Origin: UMGS363 sp964402055
GTDB lineage: Bacteria; Bacillota; Clostridia; Oscillospirales; Ruminococcaceae
Direction of reading: 5' to 3'
Length of the DNA: 7,754 bases
NCBI GenBank assembly: GCA_964402055.1
Contig: CAYOAV010000074.1
Span: 1-7,754 of the forward strand
Shown here: positions 1 through 6,925 of the stretch, one piece after another
Layout: each line of letters opens with the position of its first letter
Numbering within the stretch: the first letter of the stretch is position 1
Notes under the pieces: generated by a model
The model's input: the letters and a program-made list of their open reading frames with translations, nothing else
Told to the model about the DNA's origin: nothing
Database searches by the model: none
Program-made: the position numbers and the translations under genes

Positions 1-2258
1 GTCAATACTTGATTTTATTGGAAACATCAATTCGCATTCCCGGATACGAGATGATTGAAAATGATCCATTTGGTTTATTATTGGATGATAATGGCGAAAT
101 ATCAGTATCATTAAGCTTTCCTACATTTCTTAATCAAAAATTTATTCGTAATGCTTTTATGAAGGATATTTCATTTGAGGAAATACTTAATGATAAATCA
201 ACAGTAACTAATGGATTCATTAGAAATATTTCTGGATATAAGTCATACAGGAGCCAGGAACAACAACTTGCAGTAGTTGGGGCATTAAAGACTCCTGATG
301 GATATACATCGTTAATATCGATGCTTACAGGTGGAGGAAAGAGTCTTGTTACTCAGGCTGTTTCATATCAAAAGAGTTATGGACTTACAATTATTGTTGT
401 TCCTACAGTTTCTTTGATGCTTGATCAGGTCAGAGGTGCCAAAGCTCAGATTAATAGTGATGTTGAAAATGAGGTGTTTTACTATAATAGCAGCTCAGAT
501 ATATCATTGTTTATTACGGCTTTACATACCAAAACTGCCAGAATGCTCTTTGTTTCTCCTGAAAGTTTAATACGAAATGAACTTCTGCGTAAAGAATTGT
601 TTCAAGCAAACGAGGAGCACTATTTAAAGAATTTTATTATCGATGAAGCACATATCATAATTGGTTGGGGAACATCATTCCGTAAGGAGTTCCAATGTTT
701 GAATGTTTTACAGAAAAAATTTCTTTCGATTAATCCTGAGCTGAGAACGTATTTGTTGTCAGCTACATATACATTATCGGATTCTGCGGTCTTAAAGTCA
801 TTGTTTTGTGTGGAGGACAGATGGATTGAACTTCGCTTTGACAAGCTCCGTAAAGAACAACGTTATAATATTGTAAAGACCTATGGTTATAAAGACAAAA
901 TTGAAAAGATGATCAACTGTGTTTGTAAGCTTCCTCGACCAATGATTATTTATGTGAATTCTCCAGATGATGCAGAGAAATTAAGAAACGCTTTATACGG
1001 CGCAGGATTTTCTAATGTTGAAACATTTACAGGTGATACATCTTCTAATGAGAGAGAAAGGTTGATAGAAGAGTGGGCAGAAAATAAGTTTGATCTTATG
1101 ATTGCTACAAGTGCATTTGGCGTTGGCGTAGATAAAAAGGATGTTAGAACCGTGCTTCATCTGTATGTACCGACCAGTGCCAATCAATATTATCAGGAAT
1201 GTGGTCGAGGTGGTCGTGATGGCTTGCCATGTCTTGCTATCATGTTATACACAGATGATGATCTTCATTCAGCATTTTCTTTATCTACAAAGGTAATTAC
1301 AACAGAAAAACTGTCCGGAAGATGGTTTTCCATGATTAACAGTAATAAGGCGTCACTAAGTGTAGATGAATTTGTATTAGATACTGCTGTAAAGCCCGAT
1401 TTTCTCGAGGATAAGGAATTCTGGATATTTGCAAACAGTGGTGATGTATCATGGAATACTTATGTGATTCTATTGTTGAGGAGATATAGCTTGATTGAAA
1501 TCAAGGATGTTGAATACAGAAATGATAGATATTTCTTCGTTATCAGGTTAATAGATCAACACATCAGAATTAATGATGACTACACAAATCAAATCTTCGA
1601 TGAAATTCGTGAAAAGGAGAAGAGTATCTCCTCAGAAGAATTTCAGATAATGAGAAATGCTCTGAACTCAGCAGGTGATGTTTGTATTTCAGAACTGTTT
1701 AATAGCGTATATAAACTCACTGATGAGTATTGTTCCGGGTGTAATCAGCATGATTATATTGTTGATTACTCAGATAATGTTGATATACTAAAAACAGCGG
1801 TAAAATCACCGGCGTTTATGTCTGATGAGCGGATTAGAAATATTACATCAAATAAAAACGAAATGGTCATTTACTCGGATCATGATGAGAATGCAATTCT
1901 TGAATATTTGTCCTCAAAAGGATTGGATATTGCTGTTGTCGATGATGTGACAAAATATGTTGATGCAGATATTTATAAAGACAATACAAAGTTATTAGTT
2001 GTTGAGTTCAAGGACTATTTGAGATTGTTTTCGAAGAATAACTATTATTATACCAGTGGAGGAATTGCATTTTTCGTTAATAGTAATATCAAAATGATTG
2101 AACGTATTTTGTCTATGAGAAGTAAGATGGATAATACGATAATTCTTGTTTGCGATGATGATGCATTTATTCCGACATACAACAAAAATCTATCTGAGAT
2201 TATAGATGGAACATGTATCAAGTTTAGTCTGTTAAAGGGAGCGGATGGAATTGTTTAA
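1..2258 (+). CDS. RecQ-type superfamily 2 DNA helicase, DpdF-like (5' end outside window)
   Basis: Predicted ATP-dependent 3'-5' DNA helicase acting in the cytoplasm on DNA. Residues are numbered from the TTG at position 9. The RecQ-like core is complete: motif I TGGGKS (107-112), Ia VPTVSLMLDQV (131-141), II IIDEAH (210-215), III SAT (251-253), V IATSAFGVGVD (375-385) and VI QYYQECGRGGRDG (393-405). A winged-helix-like stretch follows at about 473-520. A possible metal site comprises C559, C575, C578 and H582. Residues 615-749 look like an extra alpha/beta domain. The TTG at 9 has no Shine-Dalgarno sequence, and the frame is open to the window edge, so the true start probably lies upstream. 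The next gene overlaps its 3' end by 14 nt, implying translational coupling. A RecQ-like helicase followed by a small protein and a giant ATPase matches DpdF of the dpd DNA 7-deazaguanine islands. The helicase call is near certain; DpdF membership is an inference from order and size. An ordinary repair RecQ is less likely because of the unusual C-terminus and neighbours. Confidence 0.9.
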   Translation, partial: QYLILLETSIRIPGYEMIENDPFGLLLDDNGEISVSLSFPTFLNQKFIRNAFMKDISFEEILNDKSTVTNGFIRNISGYKSYRSQEQQLAVVGALKTPDGYTSLISMLTGGGKSLVTQAVSYQKSYGLTIIVVPTVSLMLDQVRGAKAQINSDVENEVFYYNSSSDISLFITALHTKTARMLFVSPESLIRNELLRKELFQANEEHYLKNFIIDEAHIIIGWGTSFRKEFQCLNVLQKKFLSINPELRTYLLSATYTLSDSAVLKSLFCVEDRWIELRFDKLRKEQRYNIVKTYGYKDKIEKMINCVCKLPRPMIIYVNSPDDAEKLRNALYGAGFSNVETFTGDTSSNERERLIEEWAENKFDLMIATSAFGVGVDKKDVRTVLHLYVPTSANQYYQECGRGGRDGLPCLAIMLYTDDDLHSAFSLSTKVITTEKLSGRWFSMINSNKASLSVDEFVLDTAVKPDFLEDKEFWIFANSGDVSWNTYVILLLRRYSLIEIKDVEYRNDRYFFVIRLIDQHIRINDDYTNQIFDEIREKEKSISSEEFQIMRNALNSAGDVCISELFNSVYKLTDEYCSGCNQHDYIVDYSDNVDILKTAVKSPAFMSDERIRNITSNKNEMVIYSDHDENAILEYLSSKGLDIAVVDDVTKYVDADIYKDNTKLLVVEFKDYLRLFSKNNYYYTSGGIAFFVNSNIKMIERILSMRSKMDNTIILVCDDDAFIPTYNKNLSEIIDGTCIKFSLLKGADGIV
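2234..2241 (+). promoter_or_regulatory. Ribosome binding site of the 267-aa gene, inside the helicase gene
   Basis: AAAGGGAG lies inside the last codons of the helicase gene, with the ATG at 2245. The spacing is rather short. It supports the ATG at 2245 as the start, and with it the 14-nt overlap that couples the two genes. Confidence 0.6.
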
Positions 2259-3048
2259 GGATAAAATAAAACCAGAAGCAACTCCGGAACGAGTTTACGA
2301 ATTATGCAAAATTGTTTCGACAAAGGAGTTAATAACAAATGTTGATTTGAAAGAACTAGTTGAACCAAAAGAGTTTGAAACCAACACAGCGTATTACGGT
2401 ACAATAAAAAATGCTGCTATTGAATTGGGTATTATTGACGGAACGGACGAACTTAAGTTTATTCAAGATAAGAAAATAGTAAAGAATATGGATGAATTCC
2501 GACTTTACTGTAATTCTGTATTATTTAATGACAATACATCAGAATTTTATCGGCTTTGTAATGGATTTTTGGAGTCAAATGGTGTTTGGCTTCATAATGA
2601 TTCCATTACTTCAGATGAAAATGCAAGAAGAGTATCAGAGTTTTCAAACTTTCCTGTAAATGACTTAAAAAAAACCTTGATACTTGCAACAAGATTCTGG
2701 ATATCTTTCTTGGGGTTCGGATATATTGCAAAAATGGTCTACATTCCTAATGCTTACATAGCAGTCAAGGATTTTATCAAACTTGCAAATCTCGAAAAAG
2801 GAAAAGAATATTCTATTTCGGAATTTATTGATGCTTTGCCAAGTGGTATCTCTGTTTTGACCTCAGAAGCCAAAAAAGATAAGAAGCTGAATCTCGCAAT
2901 GTCAAATGCTCTTAGGCAGCTGCACGATATGAAAGAAATTCAGCTCATAAGAAATCTGGATAGTGCAGAAAGATGGACGTTATTTCAGAATAAATCACAT
3001 GGGTTTTCTGATAATGTTACTCATTTAGTATATAAGGGGGTTAAGTAA
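2245..3048 (+). CDS. DpdG-like protein with winged-helix-like N- and C-termini
   Basis: 267-aa soluble protein with no signal peptide, no convincing membrane segment and no catalytic motif that I recognise. The N-terminal part (about residues 12-75) has a helix-rich pattern ending in a short Gly-Ile turn (LGIID, 61-65), as in winged-helix DNA-binding domains. The centre (about 140-175) is hydrophobic and aromatic, including FWISFLGFGYI at 151-161, and is probably a buried core or protein interface. The C-terminal part (about 181-250) again looks winged-helix-like, with FIDALPSG and LRQLHDMKEIQLIR followed by a short strand. It sits between a RecQ-like helicase and a very large P-loop ATPase, overlapping the first by 14 nt and the second by 1 nt, so the three products are probably made in fixed ratio. 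Position, length and the wHTH-like start fit DpdG of the dpd islands. A DNA-binding or adaptor role in a complex with its two ATPase neighbours is inferred. A stand-alone transcription factor is less likely because the gene lies inside the operon. Confidence 0.85.
   Translation: MELFKDKIKPEATPERVYELCKIVSTKELITNVDLKELVEPKEFETNTAYYGTIKNAAIELGIIDGTDELKFIQDKKIVKNMDEFRLYCNSVLFNDNTSEFYRLCNGFLESNGVWLHNDSITSDENARRVSEFSNFPVNDLKKTLILATRFWISFLGFGYIAKMVYIPNAYIAVKDFIKLANLEKGKEYSISEFIDALPSGISVLTSEAKKDKKLNLAMSNALRQLHDMKEIQLIRNLDSAERWTLFQNKSHGFSDNVTHLVYKGVK
3034..3040 (+). promoter_or_regulatory. Ribosome binding site of the large ATPase gene
   Basis: AAGGGGG is followed by 7 nt and then the ATG at 3048. 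The stop of the preceding gene and this start share one base (TAATG), a classic stop-start junction for reinitiation. This fixes the start choice. Confidence 0.75.
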
Positions 3049-6000
3049 TGAATATTGGCATTGCAAAAAGCAGAATGGCTGAAGTATTAGCCGTTGATTC
3101 TATCAATAGTTCACAGGCTGACTTCTTTGCCACTCATGTCCCTTTCAAAAAACTAACATTTTCGGGAGATTTGAATGACAAGAATCATAAGGAATATCTC
3201 AATGAAGATGATGTATATGGTAATATTTTTAACTCTGAAAAGGATAATCAACATCAATTTATCCTTGTAATGGGACAATCCGGTGTTGGTAAATCGCATT
3301 TTATTCGTTGGATAAATGCGAAACTGGATTCAGATGATGAATGGAGTTCCAAAAATGCGGTATTGCTCATAAAAAGAAGCGACAATACACTTAAAGGAAC
3401 TATTCGTCAGCTGTTAAACATGGATGAAGTGAAGAATATTGCAAATAAGGAAGCTTATGAGCGCCTTGTAAGAGCAAATCAAACAATAAGTGAAACTAAG
3501 TTTAAAAACACAATATATAACAGCTTTATTGTTGAAATTCAGTCCGATGAAAAAGAAAGCGAATTATCAAGAGTACAGAAGAAAAATCTGATTTCTTTAC
3601 TTCAAAATGATAGCTTTCAATCATTGATGATGGATATTGACGGACCTGTTGATAGAATATACAATAAAATTGCATCTAATGCAAATGCTGTTGCTAAAAA
3701 CGATAGTAATGCGTATTTCACTATTGATGATTTCACATTCAATGTAGATTTTTCTGAGAAGCTTCAGAAAAACGGTGCTGATAGAAGAGCAATAAATTTC
3801 GTCAATGATATCTTAAATGATGATGATAATGCTAAAAAACAAAAGATTGTGAGTTATGTTAATTCCTTTATTGAGCAGGTCATTCAATCTTGTGCCGGAA
3901 TCCAGTCCGGAGATTTTGAAATGATATTCGGTGATATAAGAAGGGAATTGGAAAAACATGGGAAATCCCTCATCCTTTTAGTAGAGGATATTACGTCTTT
4001 TACAGGATTGAATCAGGAACTGTTAAATGCATTGTTCACATCTCATACCGGTGAAAATGAATCCTCGGACTATTGCAGACTTATTTCTTTTGTTGGTATC
4101 ACAGATCAGTATTTTAAGGATAAGGATAGATTTAGACAGAACTATATTGATAGAATTACTTCTATGATAGAGATATATGATGATGCAGTTGGTGAAAACG
4201 TTGAGGATCTTTGCCAGTTTGTAGCCAGATATCTGAATGCTATGTCTTTAGAAAGAGATGAAATACAGGACTGGAAAACTAATGGTGCAGTTCAGTCTGA
4301 TATTCCAGTTCATTACGATGGTGAAATGAATATTTGGGGATATACACTGATTGAAGGAAAGAAATTCAGCTTATTCCCATTTACGAAGTCTGCCATTAAA
4401 AATTTGGTGGATTATGTTGAAAAAGAAGAACAGCATAGAACACCAAGATATATTATCAAGAAGATAATAGAACCTGCAGTAAGCGAATTAATAAATAATC
4501 CAGGATTATTTCCTGACTTCTGTAAGAATTGGAAGAGCCCTCTTGAATCGAATATCAAGTATGATGATGTTGTAAATAAGATCAACAACATTGTATCCAA
4601 TATGGGATTGAATTCACAATATGCAGATAAGGTCCGTAAGGTGATAGGATTTTGGGGTAATTCTTCCATTGATTACAGTAACGGTAAGCTGGGTGGATTA
4701 TCGGCAGCTATCTATATTGAACTTGGTTTAAAGCAGTTTTATGAAAGTGTTACCGGAAAGAAGATTGATATTGGTGAAATAACGGTTGATCCATCATCAG
4801 CTGGAAGTAATGATACAGATACAGTGTCTGAACCTAATATAGATGACACCAATACTCAGAAAGAACCAAAGATTGACCCTGAGCAAAAGAAACGAGAGGA
4901 AAAATATATTGCTTTTAGAGATATGGTCACTACTTGGCATAATAACTCTGAAAAAAAACTCACACGTATTCAGGATGTCAGAGATGCTGTTTGTGAATTC
5001 GTGTTTGAAGCAATAAATTGGCAACAGTATGGTATTCCACTGTCAATGGTAAATACTGTCAAGGAATCGCAATATTCATTGATAGCGTTTGACCGTCAGG
5101 ATCAGAAGCTTGATAAGTCATATATCATTCTTGAGGATAATGATGAAACATATAGTCTGCTTATTTGTTTCGGTAAATATGTGTTCCTTGGAAAGAAATC
5201 GTGGGATTTTGATGATTCCGAATCAGAAATATATACAGCAACACTATGGCTTGAAAAGCATAAAATTGACATAATAGAAACTGTTCGTGGTGATTGTGAA
5301 AAAAATGTTCCTGTTTATATAAGAAATGCTATGATTTTTGATGTGATTGCAAAAACACTCAATGGAACGATTGAAGCCAAAAGAACAGCTGATATCAAAA
5401 GAAATACTATTCTCAGGAAAGAAAATCTGCTGAATAAAGCGTTGATCGTGAATTCCGGTCACTGTAAAGAGTGGACAGATGTTCTCGCTATGTGTTATCC
5501 TGAAGGTAAATCCGCAATAGGTGACACAATTTTGCGTTATGTAAACATAAACATGGGTGCTGCAGAAAATAGCAAAAAGATGATTGTAAATCAATCGCTA
5601 TATGCTTCAATGATGAAATCAGCAAAAGAAGCTAATTTTGTTATCGGTGAACAGATTTTGGATAAAGATTCAAAGATAAAAAGCAGACGAGATACAAACG
5701 AATTGTGCAAGAAAATTTCTGACAAAGTTGCTATTGCTGTAAAGTCTGAAATAGCTGCTGGACGTGAGTTGGCAAAGAAAATCAATTCATATTTTGGATA
5801 TGATGATGATCTGTGTCCTGATAAAGATGATATAAGGCAACTTCTCAATAATATATCTGGATTCTATGATGATGCAGTACAGGTTGGAAGTAACATAAGT
5901 GTTAAGTCAGATAAGGCAACTGAATTAGGAAAAAATGCCCCATCATTTGAAAATGCAATAAGCATCATAACTGCAAATTATGAGAATGTTTCAGTAATTG

Positions 6001-6221
6001 AGCAGCTTATGGCCTTCTCTCAAGATCCTATAGGCGTATTGCGCCCACTGGAAAGATTCCTTGAGCAGGTAGAATCGGATATTTCTACTGTATCCGGTAG
6101 TGTAGAGCAGCAAAAGGAAATGCTTATACGAAAGGGTGCTTGGGATAATAGCAAGGATCCAAGATTTGAAAAAGAAAAAGATGATTTCGAATCGCTTTAT
6201 GCTGCGATTATGGAGGTGTAA
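3048..6221 (+). CDS. Very large P-loop ATPase, DpdH-like
   Basis: 1057-aa cytoplasmic protein with an N-terminal AAA/STAND-like ATPase module. Walker A is GQSGVGKS (76-83), followed by HFIRWI. Walker B is LILLVED (308-314), carrying the acidic pair E313-D314. A sensor-1-like strand, ISFVGITDQY (346-355), leads into an Arg-rich helix with R361, R363 and R369, where an arginine finger could lie. Residues about 580-620 are a polar Asp/Ser/Thr/Pro linker rich in Glu and Lys at its end, separating the ATPase half from a second half (about 620-1057) that I do not recognise. That half has a beta-rich part (about 680-740), then mostly helices. No nuclease signature was found. GKSH-type Walker A, late Walker B and size resemble DpdH and, more distantly, BrxC/PglY of BREX systems. 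Its place directly after the DpdG-like gene favours DpdH. Likely role (inference): energy-driven sensing or remodelling of incoming DNA together with the helicase. The ATPase call is firm; the family call is moderate. Confidence 0.88.
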   Translation: MNIGIAKSRMAEVLAVDSINSSQADFFATHVPFKKLTFSGDLNDKNHKEYLNEDDVYGNIFNSEKDNQHQFILVMGQSGVGKSHFIRWINAKLDSDDEWSSKNAVLLIKRSDNTLKGTIRQLLNMDEVKNIANKEAYERLVRANQTISETKFKNTIYNSFIVEIQSDEKESELSRVQKKNLISLLQNDSFQSLMMDIDGPVDRIYNKIASNANAVAKNDSNAYFTIDDFTFNVDFSEKLQKNGADRRAINFVNDILNDDDNAKKQKIVSYVNSFIEQVIQSCAGIQSGDFEMIFGDIRRELEKHGKSLILLVEDITSFTGLNQELLNALFTSHTGENESSDYCRLISFVGITDQYFKDKDRFRQNYIDRITSMIEIYDDAVGENVEDLCQFVARYLNAMSLERDEIQDWKTNGAVQSDIPVHYDGEMNIWGYTLIEGKKFSLFPFTKSAIKNLVDYVEKEEQHRTPRYIIKKIIEPAVSELINNPGLFPDFCKNWKSPLESNIKYDDVVNKINNIVSNMGLNSQYADKVRKVIGFWGNSSIDYSNGKLGGLSAAIYIELGLKQFYESVTGKKIDIGEITVDPSSAGSNDTDTVSEPNIDDTNTQKEPKIDPEQKKREEKYIAFRDMVTTWHNNSEKKLTRIQDVRDAVCEFVFEAINWQQYGIPLSMVNTVKESQYSLIAFDRQDQKLDKSYIILEDNDETYSLLICFGKYVFLGKKSWDFDDSESEIYTATLWLEKHKIDIIETVRGDCEKNVPVYIRNAMIFDVIAKTLNGTIEAKRTADIKRNTILRKENLLNKALIVNSGHCKEWTDVLAMCYPEGKSAIGDTILRYVNINMGAAENSKKMIVNQSLYASMMKSAKEANFVIGEQILDKDSKIKSRRDTNELCKKISDKVAIAVKSEIAAGRELAKKINSYFGYDDDLCPDKDDIRQLLNNISGFYDDAVQVGSNISVKSDKATELGKNAPSFENAISIITANYENVSVIEQLMAFSQDPIGVLRPLERFLEQVESDISTVSGSVEQQKEMLIRKGAWDNSKDPRFEKEKDDFESLYAAIMEV
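6212..6218 (+). promoter_or_regulatory. Strong ribosome binding site of the 221-aa gene
   Basis: GGAGGTG overlaps the last codons of the ATPase gene and lies 9 nt before the ATG at 6228. It is the best Shine-Dalgarno match in the window. It suggests that the 221-aa protein is translated well and belongs to the same transcript. Confidence 0.8.
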
Positions 6222-6227
6222 CATCGT

Positions 6228-6893
6228 ATGGAATTGAATACAAACATCGACAAAGTGCGCAGTAACATATCCTCAGTAATAAAGATGAAGGGTACGGAGG
6301 AAGAGAAAAGCAGCATTGTTAAAAAGAATAATTCATTTTTTCAGTCCTATGTTAGATTGAAGGTTATTCTTAACTGTTATAAACTTATTCGGGAATCCAC
6401 AGGGTTTGTATTATCGAATGATACACATAAGCTTATGATAGATACTATCTCTGATGCAAAGATGATATTTGAGTTGGAGAATGTAACTCGACCGGATGCA
6501 TTTAAGAAAAATGTTGATAATCTTGAAAAGAAAATTCCAGATGAATGGAAAATATACATTTCCAATCAGAGCGTTCAAGTATTAGATGATATTAGCATTC
6601 TTCGTCAGGTGGCAGATATTAGTGACCAGATGTCACTAAAAAATAGCCAGACAAGTATCAGAAAATGTATTGACAGCTGGCCACTATCACAGGAAATCAT
6701 TGATGATTATAATGCCGCTTGTGAAAATCTTAAGGATTATCGAAATAGGATAAGCTTTGACGATGAAGTAGAAACTTTCTTGCGAAGAGTAAGTACCAAA
6801 ACAGCTACCCTTGAAGATTTATCTACTAAAGTCATGGATTGGATTGAAAAAGAAAACTTTAAGAGTAGAATTGTTTTAGTTATTAAAGCGTAA
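6228..6893 (+). CDS. Uncharacterised 221-aa mainly helical protein, fourth gene of the operon
   Basis: I do not recognise this family with confidence. The 221-aa product has no signal peptide, membrane segment, metal site or nucleotide-binding motif. The sequence is Lys/Glu/Asp/Ile rich, and heptad-like hydrophobic spacing suggests long helices or coiled coil at about residues 1-50, 66-105, 115-135 and 155-205. The C-terminal segment (about 194-220) runs TLEDLSTKVMDWIEKENF and then a short hydrophobic strand (RIVLVI). From memory, a similar L-x3-V-x2-W-[LI] ending occurs in small helical proteins from defence islands, but I could not verify this. The start is fixed by a strong GGAGGTG site, and the gene begins 6 nt after the large ATPase gene. 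Base composition matches the three upstream genes, not the following topB, so it probably arrived with them. Likely roles are an accessory subunit or regulator of the ATPase/helicase complex; an effector or an immunity-like protein is also possible. That this is a real gene is well supported; its function is open. Confidence 0.8.
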   Translation: MELNTNIDKVRSNISSVIKMKGTEEEKSSIVKKNNSFFQSYVRLKVILNCYKLIRESTGFVLSNDTHKLMIDTISDAKMIFELENVTRPDAFKKNVDNLEKKIPDEWKIYISNQSVQVLDDISILRQVADISDQMSLKNSQTSIRKCIDSWPLSQEIIDDYNAACENLKDYRNRISFDDEVETFLRRVSTKTATLEDLSTKVMDWIEKENFKSRIVLVIKA

Positions 6894-6925
6894 ATATAGT
6901 AGTTTGAAAGGCAACTTATAATTTC
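6894..6925. other. 32-nt gap between defence-like operon and topB; candidate cargo/backbone boundary
   Basis: This short AT-rich spacer holds no convincing terminator. Only a 4-bp AGTT/AACT pairing is visible and there is no T-run, so transcription could read through into topB. AAAGG at 6907-6911 is a weak ribosome site, 14 nt from the topB ATG. Composition changes sharply across it: a hand count gives 18 of 60 G/C at 3661-3720 and 64 of 120 at 7201-7320. No attachment-site core or inverted repeat is visible here. Confidence 0.55.

Noticed and set aside
9..11. TTG as the start codon of the helicase gene
   Set aside because: No Shine-Dalgarno sequence precedes it and the reading frame is open back to the window edge, so the gene most likely starts upstream. 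The ATG at 51 also lacks a good ribosome site.
3820..3840. GATGAT runs as a microsatellite or repeat element
   Set aside because: They encode Asp-rich stretches in frame, are short and imperfect, and are scattered as expected for an AT-rich, acidic protein gene.
5244..5594. 116-codon open frame on the minus strand
   Set aside because: It lies wholly within the ATPase gene, its product is Cys/Phe/Ile-rich with no recognisable pattern, and it has no ribosome site; it is a shadow frame. The other antisense frames in the window are shadows for the same reason.
1..6893. DptFGH (phosphorothioate-dependent restriction) or BREX as the identity of the operon
   Set aside because: DptF is a P-loop protein and DptH a giant helicase, so order and sizes do not fit. 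BREX would need a BrxC/PglX/PglZ context, which is not seen; only the ATPase is loosely BrxC-like.
6902..6916. AGTT/AACT inverted repeat after the 221-aa gene as a terminator
   Set aside because: The stem is only 4 bp, AT-rich and lacks a following T-run.
6917..6922. Perfect TATAAT, a possible -10 box before topB
   Set aside because: It ends 3 nt before the ATG, so transcription would begin inside the gene, and ATATAG at the -35 position (6894-6899) is not a match. TTGAAA at 6904-6909 is too close to serve as -35.
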